From the NCBI GenBank assembly GCA_903904855.1, contig CAIVEH010000121.1, forward strand, positions 62,001 through 126,000: a stretch of DNA of 64,000 bases. Reading direction: 5' to 3'. Under the pieces are notes generated by a model that saw nothing but the letters and a program-made list of their open reading frames with translations, did no database searches and was not told where the DNA came from. The translations under genes and the position numbers were made by a program. Positions 41,377 through 50,954 of the stretch are shown here, one piece after another. Each line of letters starts with the position of its first letter. Position 1 is the stretch's first letter. This stretch comes from an uncultured Bacteroidota bacterium. GTDB lineage: Bacteria; Bacteroidota; Bacteroidia; Chitinophagales; Chitinophagaceae.

Positions 41377-41713
41377 ATAATTGATTTGTAAGTTATAGAT
41401 ATTTCCCATCAACCCGTGCTTATTATTTTTAACAGAAGGTGCTTCTAAACACTTAACTGTGTATTGAAAATAAAATATACCCGGCCCTGATGGTTTTATG
41501 GGAACCAAATTAATATTAATTTCGGATAGCCGGGTGTTTTTTAAAGTACTTTTCTATAAAATTATTATAGTTGCTGTATAGGTTACAAGCAAAGTGTGAA
41601 GCAGTATTTAACCGGAATAATGACATGCCCGCCTGGAAAAATAACCTGGGGGCAAAGGGTGAGGCCGACAATAATTATACCCTTAACTCGTTCTTTATGC
41701 ATAAAACCACAGG
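41377..41713. other. intergenic, 337 bases
   Basis: ACCCGGC (41479-41485) and GCCGGGT (41529-41535), the latter followed by a T-run, could form a loose long-loop terminator. A 30-codon frame (41625-41717, starting MPAWKNNLGAKGEADNN) overlaps the next start by ATGA, but is too short to support. Confidence 0.4.
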
Positions 41714-42232
41714 ATGAAAATCAGATTGCTGGCATTAATAATTCTAATCTGCGCATTCAATGTTTCTGCCCAAAAGAAAGATAATTATTTTGCGGCTATT
41801 GGCATAAACAGCCCCGGTATATCGGTGGCATGGGATAAAAAAATGCTCAGCCATTTAGATCTGGGCCTTGGCCTGAACCTGAACAAAACTGATGATCAAT
41901 ATAATAACATAAGAGCCGGTGCCTATGTGGATATCAGGCCCTATTTTCTGTGGCGGAAAAACTTACTCTTTATACCTGTAAATCTTGGCTGGTCGATCTA
42001 TAGCGGTAAGGAGCCGAAAGATGCCAGTATAAGCAACTCAGGCTTATATAGCAGCCTTGGAGTAGGTTATGCCTACCTGATCACCAAAAGAGGTATGGGG
42101 CCGTTCGTATCATTTACCTTTAATGGCTACACCGAACATTATCATCTGAATAACCCTAATCTGCGGCCTGAAGCGAAGGACTATGGCCTTTATAACGGAT
42201 CGCTGCAAATGAATCTTGGGTTTAAGTTTTGA
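41714..42232 (+). CDS. outer-membrane beta-barrel-like protein
   Basis: A 172-residue protein with a signal peptide (MKIRLLALIILICAFNVSAQ). The rest is a succession of amphipathic strands rich in Tyr, Gly and Leu (HLDLGLGLNLNKTDD, AGAYVDIRPYFLWRKN, SLGVGYAYLITKRGMGPFVSFTF), and it ends with the C-terminal Phe of a barrel strand (LQMNLGFKF). The size suits an 8-strand barrel. The exact family is not recognised. Confidence 0.7.
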   Translation: MKIRLLALIILICAFNVSAQKKDNYFAAIGINSPGISVAWDKKMLSHLDLGLGLNLNKTDDQYNNIRAGAYVDIRPYFLWRKNLLFIPVNLGWSIYSGKEPKDASISNSGLYSSLGVGYAYLITKRGMGPFVSFTFNGYTEHYHLNNPNLRPEAKDYGLYNGSLQMNLGFKF

Positions 42233-42338
42233 GGGCAGTCAAAAAACTAAAATTATTATTGCCATTTCGATTTTTTTGGAAACCAGCTAATTTTTGGCTG
42301 GGAGTTTCTTAGAATAGCTTTTGACTGGATTAGATAAG

Positions 42339-44123
42339 TCATTTGCTGACAAACAATTTCATGGTACAGTGGGTATTGTTGTCTGCATATACGCGGCATA
42401 AGTATATACCTTGTTGTAATTCAGCAGTATTTATGAAAGCGCTATTGTTATCAAACCAGCCTGTCTGAAGCAATCTTCCTGTAAGATCATAAATTTCCAC
42501 CTTTGTGGCAATAATACCTGAGCCATTAATGGCAATTCTACTATATCCATTGGAAGGGTTAGGAAATATTGTGGCGCTCATAAATTCAGTTTTTGGCAGT
42601 TGGCCTGGGGCGCCAAGTGGAGCTGTAGTAAATGGATAAGAGTACTTTGCAATGAATTGTGCAATTAACGTGCTATCATGTGGCTTCAGCGTATCTCCGC
42701 TTATTACACAGCCACTAATGGGGTAGTTGCCTGCAATATAAATTGCGCCGTTATTATTAAGAGCAATATTATCATATTGGACTATCCATCCAGAACCCAA
42801 TAGCGTTATATAAATGCTATCTACAAAACTCCCCCCCAGAGAATATTTGAAAAGGAATAACCCGCCGCCGCCCCCAACAAACCCACCAGATCCGCCAACC
42901 CAAATATTACCACCATTATCTGTTGCAACCGAATATGGGGATTCTTCATGGTTAGGATTGATGCCACCTTTAGCCCAAAGTATATTCCCTCCATTGTCGT
43001 ATTTCGCAAGGAAAAATAAATTCCCACCATTATTGGTTACCGAATCGGTTCCAAAATGAATAGTGCCTTCATGTTCTCCGGTTATATATACATTATTCCA
43101 AGCATCGGAAGCTATTCCTCTAACTTCTGAATAACCAGAAGGAATGATTCTTTTGCCCCATTGTGGCAGGCCTGAGGAATTGAACTTTGCTATGTACAAA
43201 TAAGGGTATGCCAGACCTGCAGGGCAAGAGAGCACTGAGGCGCCGATAGCCAAGCCTGGTGATTTGTAATCACCTGTAACAAAAATATCTCCTGATGAAT
43301 TGGCACAAATACCTGAAACATTTTCAATAGATCCGCCACCGAAACTTCCGGCCCATATAACATTTCCACCTGTATCCAGTTTCGCAATAAAAATATCAGA
43401 AGACAACCCTGTAGGGTCAGTGTTGGTTAAAATGATGCCACCAATATTTATGTGCGGACTGGCAAAGGTACCAGCTACCAGCAGGTTTCCGGCTGCATCT
43501 ACATTGCCATAGCAATATGATGAATCTGCAATCTTTTTCAGCCATATAAGATGGCCTGATGAATTTAGTTTGGCGCAAAAACTACCTCCGGATATTGTAG
43601 CATTGATTGTCTGGGATTGCAAAGTGAAGTTAAAAGCAAATTCTCCGAATAGATAAACAAACCCAAATGAATCGGTAGCAATTTTATAGATTTGCGCACC
43701 ACCTGTATTACCCCCACCAATAGCCCACCGGTAAACGCCATTTGAATCAGTACTCACTAAAACCATCCCACCACCAACAACTGTATCGGCCCCGAAAATG
43801 GATTTCACTGAATCATGTGGAACTATACCACTTGACGCACTGCTACCAGAGTAAACATTGCCTTCCTTGTCAACAGCCACTGTTGTTCGATATGGAAAGA
43901 GACTACCCCGCGGACAATTACTGCTATCGACCCATTGCAAGGTCTGAGCATTCAGATACCGGAAAGGGAAAAGCAGGATTAAAATAAGAATGGCTGCATT
44001 AAAATATGGCCATATCCGAAAATATTTATTTGAAGAAACCAAAACTGACACAGTCAACCCATTAGTATCAATTTTTAAATAAGAATTCGACTGGTATATT
44101 GCGAGTACATTTAATTTTTTCAT
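42339..44123 (-). CDS. secreted SBBP-repeat protein with T9SS sorting domain
   Basis: A 594-residue secreted protein, paralogous in architecture to 6900-8627. After an unusual 40-residue N-terminal extension comes a hydrophobic signal (FNAAILILILLFPFRYLNAQ). The body has SBBP-type repeats (GNVYSGSSASSG, FCAKLNSSGHLIWLKKIADS, DIFIAKLDTGGNVIWAGSFGG, NVYITGEHEG, LFFLAKYDNGGNILWAKGG). The C-terminus is a Por/T9SS domain (ATIFPNPSNGYSRIAINGSG, LQQGIYLCRVYADN). The real start may lie nearer the signal peptide; the ATG at 44123 is one of several choices. Confidence 0.8.
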   Translation of the reverse strand: MKKLNVLAIYQSNSYLKIDTNGLTVSVLVSSNKYFRIWPYFNAAILILILLFPFRYLNAQTLQWVDSSNCPRGSLFPYRTTVAVDKEGNVYSGSSASSGIVPHDSVKSIFGADTVVGGGMVLVSTDSNGVYRWAIGGGNTGGAQIYKIATDSFGFVYLFGEFAFNFTLQSQTINATISGGSFCAKLNSSGHLIWLKKIADSSYCYGNVDAAGNLLVAGTFASPHINIGGIILTNTDPTGLSSDIFIAKLDTGGNVIWAGSFGGGSIENVSGICANSSGDIFVTGDYKSPGLAIGASVLSCPAGLAYPYLYIAKFNSSGLPQWGKRIIPSGYSEVRGIASDAWNNVYITGEHEGTIHFGTDSVTNNGGNLFFLAKYDNGGNILWAKGGINPNHEESPYSVATDNGGNIWVGGSGGFVGGGGGLFLFKYSLGGSFVDSIYITLLGSGWIVQYDNIALNNNGAIYIAGNYPISGCVISGDTLKPHDSTLIAQFIAKYSYPFTTAPLGAPGQLPKTEFMSATIFPNPSNGYSRIAINGSGIIATKVEIYDLTGRLLQTGWFDNNSAFINTAELQQGIYLCRVYADNNTHCTMKLFVSK

Positions 44124-44182
44124 AATAATATTTAAGTGTGGAGTAAAAATAGTAAACAGCAAATATAATGCCACGATCACTT

Positions 44183-44402
44183 TATTTTTGAAATACTATA
44201 ATATACCTAAAAAGTAAAACTAGCAGCTTAAGAACCAAAGAAAAATAGCTTTTACCATCCTAGTCATTTTATTACTTCGAAAATGATGATTTATTATGGA
44301 CTCACTTTGGGCTTAGCATTGCTAATTCATTTGGGCTATAAAATATCTGTATTCAGATACAATGGGGGATTTTACGCATCGATTATACTTGCTTTGGCTT
44401 AA
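44183..44402 (+). CDS. possible small membrane protein (44283-44402) behind a promoter-like element
   Basis: An exact TAnnTTTG match (TATTTTTG, 44183-44190) is followed at 44283 by a 39-codon ORF, MMIYYGLTLGLALLIHLGYK, then ISVFRYNGGFYASIILALA. It has two hydrophobic stretches around a basic centre. The rest of the 400-base gap between its neighbours is non-coding. It could equally be chance in A/T-rich sequence. Confidence 0.3.
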
Positions 44403-44522
44403 ACTATGACAGTTGAAAAATAATAACGGGATAGCAGGCCAGCAAGTAACTTAGTAATATGGTGTGAATTATTTTGAAAGATTCACTTACTTTAGTGGCA
44501 TAGGAATCAACTTCTATAAATA

Positions 44523-46703
44523 ATGGCAAAACAAAACACTCCGAACATAAATAAGGGAAACCCGGTTGCCAGAACCCAGCCGGTTGCTCCTAAAAAACAA
44601 CCGGTAACAGGCAGGCCGGAACCTGTGCAGGAAAGCAATTCATTTTTTGCTAAGAATATACAATTCTTTATAGTTGCGGGTATTGCCGTACTTACCTATC
44701 TGTGTTATCAGTCGTGCCTGGAAAATAAACTGACCAACTGGGATGACCTGGGATACATCATCAACAACTCACTAATCAAGGATACAGGGCCCGATGCCAT
44801 AAAGAACATTTTCTCCCTTGAGCATCCGGTGATGGGTAACTACCATCCTCTAACCATACTGCCTTATTATTTTGAGTACCAGCATTATGGCCTGCAACCC
44901 TGGATTTACCATTTCGACAGTGTGCTGCTTCAGATACTTTGTACTATTACCGTTTACTTTTTTGTTAAGGTACTCACCAAACGCACCATTGCGGCTACAG
45001 TTGTTGCACTGCTGTTTGGCCTGCACCCAATGCATGTTGAATCGGTGGCATGGGCTGCCGGACGCAAGGATATTATTTATGGTATATTTTTTGTGCTTTG
45101 CTGCGCGTGGTATGTGTTTTACTTAAGGAGCACGGGATCTAAAAAGATAGCATGGTACATCAGTATACTTGTGTTTTTTACCCTCTCCCTTTTATCGAAG
45201 GCCGTTGCGGTTACATTACCTGTAACCCTGTTCCTGATTGATTATTTTGAGGGGAGGAACCTGTTTATTACCCAAATTTTCCCATCAGCCAACAATACTA
45301 ATATTCCGGTCCCTGAAGGGAAAAAGCAACTAAACTACTGGATACTGCTTGATAAATTACCGTTACTGGCCCTGGCCTATCAATTCGGGAATATAGCAAC
45401 GCATATGCAGGAAAAAATAGGAGCTACCAAACTGGATGTACAATTCAGTTTCCTGGAAAGATTTGCATTGGGCTGTTATGCATTATGCAGTTATCTGTGG
45501 AAAGCAGTTGTTCCTACCGGCCTGAGCAATTTTTATCCTTACCCATTAAAAGTGGCTGGCGCCCTGCCATCAGTGTATTTTGTATACCCGGTAATTATCA
45601 TCGGGCTTATAGTTGCCTTAATACTGCTGGCCCGTAAAAATAAAGTGATCCTGTTTGGCGTGGGCTTTTTTATGATCAACATAGTATTGCTGTTGCAGTT
45701 TATACCGGTGGGTGGGGCTATTATGTCCGACAGGTATGGATATATACCGTATATCGGGCTGTTTTTCATTGCAGGGTGGTACATTTCAGAATATTTTGTA
45801 GTCAGGGAAAACCTCAAGAGCAGTAAAAAGTCAATCGGAGAAGATATTGAGAAACATTTATCCGCAGTAAAAGTTGCCAGTACGGGTGGATCGACCGGTA
45901 AAATACTATTAGGAGGGATGATTATATACTGCCTTGTATTAGGTTTCCTCACCAGCGAGCGCTGCAAAGACTGGTATGACTCAGTGAGCCTGTGGAGGGA
46001 TGATATTGAGAAACATCCCGAAGCGCCAGTGGGTTATTTTTACCTGGGCCAGGAATATTTTGAACGTTATGAGAAAGCCACCAATCCAACTGAGAAGAAA
46101 GCGCTTGGAGATTCAAGTTTGGCTAATTTCAACCTGTCGATAGCAAGGAAGCCGGATTATATTAACCCTACCATCTGTATTGCAGAACTGCAGCGGAATT
46201 ACGGGCAGATTGATGAGGCCAAAAACACTTATTTCAAGGCATTGAAAATTGATAATACCAATGAAAGTGTGTACCTCGGGCTGGGCGTAATTTATGCTAT
46301 CAAACATCAGTATGACTCATCTGATTATGTGTTTAAGAAAGCACTTTCTCTTAAAGCATTTCTGCCGGAGGGATACAGTAACTATGCCAATTTCCTGGAT
46401 ATTACAGGCAAGACAGATTCCTCTCTGGCAATGTATAAAGTGGCCATATCGCAGAACCCTGATGCATGGATACCGTATATGAACAGGGGTAAGATATACG
46501 TAAGGCTGCAGAAATATGACGAGGCCCTTAAAGACCTGAACAGGGCCCTGGAAATTAACGGCGAGTCGGGGGAAAGCTACTATCTAAGGGCACGGTGTCT
46601 TGGTGCTAAAGGCAATAAGGTGCAGGCGCAGCAAGATGTGGAAAAAGCAAAATCTTTTGGATATACTCAGATGGACCCGGGGTTTTTGCAGGGGATAAAA
46701 TAG
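44523..46703 (+). CDS. polytopic membrane protein with C-terminal TPRs (TMTC/PMT-like)
   Basis: A 726-residue protein. A Pro/Lys-rich cytoplasmic start (about 1-45) is followed by about ten TM helices. Between them is the signature LFGLHPMHVESVAWAAGRKDI, shared with TMTC-type and related GT-C O-mannosyltransferase-like proteins, and an early luminal-type loop with acidic residues (NWDDLGYIINNSLI). The last 230 residues form five or six TPR units (YFYLGQEYFERYEKATN, AKNTYFKALKIDNTNESVYL, AWIPYMNRGKIYVRLQKYDE, ALKDLNRALEINGESGESYY). It is likely a lipid-linked glycosyltransferase, but the donor and acceptor are unknown. Confidence 0.75.
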   Translation: MAKQNTPNINKGNPVARTQPVAPKKQPVTGRPEPVQESNSFFAKNIQFFIVAGIAVLTYLCYQSCLENKLTNWDDLGYIINNSLIKDTGPDAIKNIFSLEHPVMGNYHPLTILPYYFEYQHYGLQPWIYHFDSVLLQILCTITVYFFVKVLTKRTIAATVVALLFGLHPMHVESVAWAAGRKDIIYGIFFVLCCAWYVFYLRSTGSKKIAWYISILVFFTLSLLSKAVAVTLPVTLFLIDYFEGRNLFITQIFPSANNTNIPVPEGKKQLNYWILLDKLPLLALAYQFGNIATHMQEKIGATKLDVQFSFLERFALGCYALCSYLWKAVVPTGLSNFYPYPLKVAGALPSVYFVYPVIIIGLIVALILLARKNKVILFGVGFFMINIVLLLQFIPVGGAIMSDRYGYIPYIGLFFIAGWYISEYFVVRENLKSSKKSIGEDIEKHLSAVKVASTGGSTGKILLGGMIIYCLVLGFLTSERCKDWYDSVSLWRDDIEKHPEAPVGYFYLGQEYFERYEKATNPTEKKALGDSSLANFNLSIARKPDYINPTICIAELQRNYGQIDEAKNTYFKALKIDNTNESVYLGLGVIYAIKHQYDSSDYVFKKALSLKAFLPEGYSNYANFLDITGKTDSSLAMYKVAISQNPDAWIPYMNRGKIYVRLQKYDEALKDLNRALEINGESGESYYLRARCLGAKGNKVQAQQDVEKAKSFGYTQMDPGFLQGIK

Positions 46704-46808
46704 TGAATTATTGAAAACCCCGCCCAGTGCAGTCCGGTAACTTTTAAGTCTGATTAATAATTATACAGAAACCCTAAAAATACTACCTCCTGAACCTAAA
46801 AAATCAGA

Positions 46809-47033
46809 TTATAAATGGCAGGTATAAACATAACCGGTAGTGTTGCCGTTGGCCTCGGTGTTATTGCAGTTGCTGGTGGCCTGATTGTTTGTTACGCCAT
46901 GGTAATTGATAACCAAAATGGAGTCTCTGACACCACCACCCGAAACAGAACATGTGCAAGTGTAGGATTTTGAGCATGAAGTAATGAGGGTTGCTGCGAA
47001 TACAATAACCACAATCGGGATAAATTTTCTCAT
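46809..47033 (-). CDS. small Cys-rich lipoprotein (74 residues)
   Basis: MRKFIPIVVIVFAATLITSC is a lipoprotein signal with lipobox ITSC. The mature peptide (SKSYTCTCSVSGGGVRDSILVINYHGVTNN, a Cys-containing middle, ending GYVYTCHL) is 54 residues with four further cysteines, probably two disulfides. I do not recognise the family. The frame extends upstream to 47240, but only the ATG at 47033 gives a sensible start. Confidence 0.6.
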   Translation of the reverse strand: MRKFIPIVVIVFAATLITSCSKSYTCTCSVSGGGVRDSILVINYHGVTNNQATSNCNNTEANGNTTGYVYTCHL

Positions 47034-47435
47034 GAAAAACACTATTTGACTGCTGTACAAAAATGAACTTATTTTACTTCCATAACCCCTGTGTACCCTA
47101 TACTTAGTAAGGTTAAATTCCCTGAGTATTAATAGATGCAAAGGATTACAAGGGCGAATATAATGCATATATTTTGCTTTGAAAAATGATATAGAGGAAC
47201 AAATACGGCATCGATTAGCAATTGAACCCTGAACAAACAAACAAAATTTACCAGCCGTGGAAGGATTGCATACTACAGGCAGAGGATAAACAAAAGGGAA
47301 GTATCTTAGCTGTGGATTGCCGAAAGCTTATGGCCGGGTGAGCGCCGTTGCGCCTCTTTTTGTTTTGCCGGTAGTTATCTTTTACGGATAAAAGAACCTA
47401 ATGAACGATGACTAAGCCTGAATGCGGGTGCGAAA
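47034..47435. other. intergenic, 402 bases
   Basis: Near its right end GAGCGCCGTTGCGCCTC (about 47340-47356) is a short GC-rich hairpin leading into a T-run, as in a terminator, although no plus-strand gene is recognised before it. A small RNA ending there is conceivable. TCTTTTA and TAAAAGA (47378-47395) form another short inverted repeat in front of the next gene. Confidence 0.4.
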
Positions 47436-48767
47436 ATGGATAAAAAAGACAAAATATTTCTAGGTATTATAGCCTTGGTGCACCTGCTGTTTTTTCTGCT
47501 GGCGTGCAGGTTCACCCGTATCTACATGGGCGACTCAATGGAGTATATCTATGAGGCGGTGAACATAAAAAGCCATTTTTTCTTTTACAGTGGTAATCCG
47601 GCAATGCCAATAAGCCCGGAATATATGACCCAGCGGCAACCCTTTTATCCTTTGTTCCTGATGGGTGTTTATTTGTTTGCCATCAATAACTGGGTTGTAT
47701 TGGCACTGCAAAACCTGATTTCGATATTCAATATTTACTATGCCCGGAAGGTGTTTGGTGTATTTGGGTACCAGAAGAAATATGACTGGCTGTTGTTGCT
47801 GTTCCTGGCAGCTTATCCGGCACAGTTTATCAATGCCAATACCATTGCACCTGATATATTATTGCAGACGTTTACCCTACTGTATTTTGGCAATTTTGTT
47901 GCATTGTTCGGCGAAGGGAGGGTGAAATATATAGGCCGGATGAGTTTTGCACTTGTAGCCGGGATGATGGTGAAACCAGTTTTGTATCCATTTGTGGTGG
48001 TGCACATAGCGCTGATTATAGTGGCAGCAGTTTATTTTAAAATGAAGGTGAAGCAGGCGCTGGTGGCGGCTGTAGTGCCTCTATGTGCAGTGCTGCTTTA
48101 CTGCTCGTGGAATTATGAGCGGACAGGGAAGTTCCATTTCTCCAGCAATCAGTCGTTTAATGCGATCTTTTATTATGCCAACTATTTCGGAAAGACAAGC
48201 GGGAGGGACAGTGCGGTTCATTTTCTGACTGTGGAGCGGGAAAAAATTGCGACAATACCTGTTTATAAAGACAGGTATGACTATGCCAACCATCGAGGGA
48301 TACAACTGTTGCGGGAGAACTTTGCGCCTTATATGAACTTTCATCTGAGCAACAGCGCCCGGATGCTGCTGGAGCCAGGGAAAGCGGAGCTGGACTTGTT
48401 TACAGGCAGGCTTACTTATGGGGGCCTTTATCATGGGCCGGATAACGGCTTTTTTGCCACGCTGAAGGCAAAAGGATGGCTGGGAATGGGAGATTATATG
48501 CGGAATAATCCTTCGATGCCGGTGGTACTTGTAGTTTTGCTGTTTAATTTTCTTCGTCTTTTCGGCCTTGTTATCTTTTTCTTTAACCGGAATATTCACT
48601 GGTTAGGGCGGTTGTTTGTGTTTATACTCGTCAGTTATTTTGTGGTGGCTGCCGGGCCTATTGGCAATACAAGGTATTTTTTGCCGGTATCTTTGGTAGC
48701 AATTGGAGCTTCGGTGATAGGAAATATATGGCTGCTGAGTTGGAGAAAAAAACCGGCTAATACCTGA
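47436..48767 (+). CDS. GT-C-like membrane glycosyltransferase
   Basis: A 443-residue polytopic protein with about ten TM helices. The first periplasmic loop contains FTRIYMGDSMEYIYEAVNIK, an acidic pair typical of ArnT/PMT (GT39)-like polyprenyl-phosphate-sugar transferases, followed by PEYMTQRQPFYPLFL. A soluble loop (about 225-340) includes FGKTSGRDSAVHFLTVEREK. It overlaps the next, similar gene by one base (TGATG), so the two are translationally coupled. Substrate and acceptor are unknown. Confidence 0.75.
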   Translation: MDKKDKIFLGIIALVHLLFFLLACRFTRIYMGDSMEYIYEAVNIKSHFFFYSGNPAMPISPEYMTQRQPFYPLFLMGVYLFAINNWVVLALQNLISIFNIYYARKVFGVFGYQKKYDWLLLLFLAAYPAQFINANTIAPDILLQTFTLLYFGNFVALFGEGRVKYIGRMSFALVAGMMVKPVLYPFVVVHIALIIVAAVYFKMKVKQALVAAVVPLCAVLLYCSWNYERTGKFHFSSNQSFNAIFYYANYFGKTSGRDSAVHFLTVEREKIATIPVYKDRYDYANHRGIQLLRENFAPYMNFHLSNSARMLLEPGKAELDLFTGRLTYGGLYHGPDNGFFATLKAKGWLGMGDYMRNNPSMPVVLVVLLFNFLRLFGLVIFFFNRNIHWLGRLFVFILVSYFVVAAGPIGNTRYFLPVSLVAIGASVIGNIWLLSWRKKPANT

Positions 48768-50326
48768 TGGGGACAACAAATAAATATTATCCCTTTTTTG
48801 CGTCAGCAATGCTGATGTGGGTAGTGTTGTGGCTTATCTATCCGCACTACCAGTATTATATAGACCCTGATGGAACGGCCTATCTTACGATCTCCAAACG
48901 CTATGCCAATGGGGATATACAAAGGGCCATAAACGGCTACTGGAGCCCCTGGGCGTGCTGGCTTACAGCAGGCCTGATAAAGCTGGGGCTAGAGGCAATA
49001 CCGGCATCGGTGATTATAAATGCGCTGGGGGCTACAGGCTTCCTTTATATCTCCCAATCATTCTTCCTGAGGTTTGATATTGTGAGGAATATGCAGTGGC
49101 AGCTGAATGTTACACTTGCCTTCTTTCTGTGCTATGCCATATTCTGGCAGTCGTTTGATGATCTGTGGGAGTGTTTCTTCTTGCTTAGTGCTTTGAGGAT
49201 AATGCTGATAGAGGAGTTTAAGAACAGACCGGGTTTGTGGGTAGGAATGGGGTTGATCGGTACATTGGCCTATTTTGCCAAGGCATATTCATTTCCGTTT
49301 TTTATACTCAATACGGTTTGCTGTACCTGGTTTATTACCAAAGGCAATAAAGGGCTGTGGTTGAAAATATCTTTTGTGGCCATAGGGGTGATGATTCTTT
49401 GCGGCTTGCCTTGGATAGTGGCACTGCATCATAAATACGGCATCTGGACAACCTCAACATCAGGCACCCTGAATATGAGCTGGTACCTGGTCGGGCATCC
49501 ACACTGGAAGCCGGGTATTGATCTGCTGATACCCCCTGCGTATCCCGATAGCCCATATTACTGGGAAGACCCATGGTTTGCGAATGGCGATACGCCGCAT
49601 TTCTGGGATTCATGGCATTTGTTTGGATTGCAGATATTGAGGATGGGATACAATGTGTATAAACTTTTGAGAAGCATGCTGGAAATTTCTGTTTTCTTTC
49701 CTGTTGTTGCTGTAATTGCTTTATTGTCGTTAAGAGCAAAGAAATTAGCTGCAATATGCAGCGGAGATAAGAATATTGTGGTTCTCTCATTTCTCTTATT
49801 TCCGATTGGCTATTTATTAGTCAATTTTGAATCGAGGTATATATGGTATATGGTGCCCTTGGGTATGGTGATAGGAGGAAAGTTCCTGCAAAACTTTAAT
49901 TCAAAAAAATGGTGGAATAGTTTGATGGTTGCAGTTTCACTCACCTTTCTAGTATATCCGGTATGGGGCATGTTCAAAATGTATGATGTAGGTAAGCAAG
50001 AGTATTCAAATGCTCTTGAACTAAAGAGAATGAAAATCAAAGGCTCTCTTGCAAACTTAAGTCCTGCTGGTGTTGACAAACAATGTATTGTGCGATTGGC
50101 ATATTTTGCAGGATGCTCTTATTATGATATACCTGATAACAATGTGGATTTAATGGAATTTATAAAAGAATTGAAAAAATATAAGGTCAATTACTATGTT
50201 GGCGGCGATTATCATTCAGTTATGGTGGCTGATTCACTTTTTAAGGATAATGCTTATCAAGGAATTGGGGTAAAATTATCGAGAATTTTCGTTTACCAAT
50301 TAACTCCGGGAGCTTGGAATCCTTAG
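48767..50326 (+). CDS. GT-C-like membrane glycosyltransferase, second of a pair
   Basis: A 519-residue polytopic protein. The loop after TM1 reads YYIDPDGTAYLTISKRYANGDIQRAINGYWSPW, the acidic motif position of GT-C enzymes. About ten TM helices are followed by a C-terminal soluble domain of about 120 residues (YDVGKQEYSNALELKRMKIKGSLANL onward) with a periplasmic character. The first gene of the pair is on average similar in layout but not closely related in sequence. From about residue 300 the DNA becomes more A/T-rich. The pair may build a surface glycan. Confidence 0.75.
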   Translation: MGTTNKYYPFFASAMLMWVVLWLIYPHYQYYIDPDGTAYLTISKRYANGDIQRAINGYWSPWACWLTAGLIKLGLEAIPASVIINALGATGFLYISQSFFLRFDIVRNMQWQLNVTLAFFLCYAIFWQSFDDLWECFFLLSALRIMLIEEFKNRPGLWVGMGLIGTLAYFAKAYSFPFFILNTVCCTWFITKGNKGLWLKISFVAIGVMILCGLPWIVALHHKYGIWTTSTSGTLNMSWYLVGHPHWKPGIDLLIPPAYPDSPYYWEDPWFANGDTPHFWDSWHLFGLQILRMGYNVYKLLRSMLEISVFFPVVAVIALLSLRAKKLAAICSGDKNIVVLSFLLFPIGYLLVNFESRYIWYMVPLGMVIGGKFLQNFNSKKWWNSLMVAVSLTFLVYPVWGMFKMYDVGKQEYSNALELKRMKIKGSLANLSPAGVDKQCIVRLAYFAGCSYYDIPDNNVDLMEFIKELKKYKVNYYVGGDYHSVMVADSLFKDNAYQGIGVKLSRIFVYQLTPGAWNP

Positions 50327-50449
50327 TTGTCCATCCAATTTTTCCTGTCAATATTATTTCGGTAAGTTTGACAAACATATAATCGAATACTCTGACTATG
50401 GAAAGAGCATAAAGTGCAATGTTTGCATAAAACGTATTAATTTTACAAT

Positions 50450-50626
50450 ATGGATAAGGTAAGAATTGATGTTAATGCAATCAGCAAAGCATTCGAAAAA
50501 CATGTTCGTCAGAAAGCTATAATTGCAGGCAGCACCATTATTTATGCAATTGGCGGGCAAATAATTGAAGAAGATCCAAAAACAACAAAGAAGATTGTTC
50601 TTAAGGCAGTTAATTACACGAAATAA
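50450..50626 (+). CDS. 58-residue ORF heading the DUF4258/YgiT cassette
   Basis: Below normal ORF-size cut-offs. It reads MDKVRIDVNAISKAFEKHVR, QKAIIAGSTIIYAIGGQIIE, EDPKTTKKIVLKAVNYTK, with a basic amphipathic first half and a beta-hairpin-like AGSTIIYxxGGQIIEEDP second half. The hairpin phrase is reminiscent of small antitoxin-like proteins. It ends 28 bases before the DUF4258 gene on the same strand. I infer that it belongs to the same transcript; the function is unknown. Confidence 0.55.
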   Translation: MDKVRIDVNAISKAFEKHVRQKAIIAGSTIIYAIGGQIIEEDPKTTKKIVLKAVNYTK

Positions 50627-50654
50627 TATTTTTTTGATCAATTAGACCACTTTC

Positions 50655-50954
50655 ATGACTGCCCTGGAATGTAACGGCGTACTCTTTTCTGGCCATGTTT
50701 TAAAGGCAATGATTACAAGATTAATTCGTGCCTATGAGGTTGAAGAGGTAATAAGTTATGGTGAAATTATTAAATTTTATTCTACTGATAGGCCTTATCC
50801 CAGCTATTTATTGTTTAAATTTGTTAATGGCAGACCAATTCATGTTGTTGCAGGCAAAAACCCCGAAACAAATGAATGCATAATTATTACCTGCTATGAG
50901 CCCGATCCAACAATTTGGCTTCCTGGTTTTAAAGAAAAAAATGAACTTTTATGA
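50655..50954 (+). CDS. DUF4258 protein, toxin-like
   Basis: A 99-residue protein matching the DUF4258 pattern: FSGHVLKAMITRLIRAYEVEEVISYGEIIKFYSTDRPYPSYLLFKFVNGRPIHVV, then IIITCYEPDPTIWLPGF. DUF4258 proteins have been likened to the RelE/BrnT fold and are often encoded just before a YgiT-type zinc-finger protein, as here, so a toxin role is plausible but not established. It overlaps the zinc-finger gene by ATGA. Confidence 0.75.
   Translation: MTALECNGVLFSGHVLKAMITRLIRAYEVEEVISYGEIIKFYSTDRPYPSYLLFKFVNGRPIHVVAGKNPETNECIIITCYEPDPTIWLPGFKEKNELL

Noticed and set aside
41625-41717. 30-codon frame MPAWKNNLGAKGEADNN overlapping the 41714 start
   Set aside because: Resembles a cytochrome-c-like tail by eye, but it is too short, has no haem motif, and could be chance.
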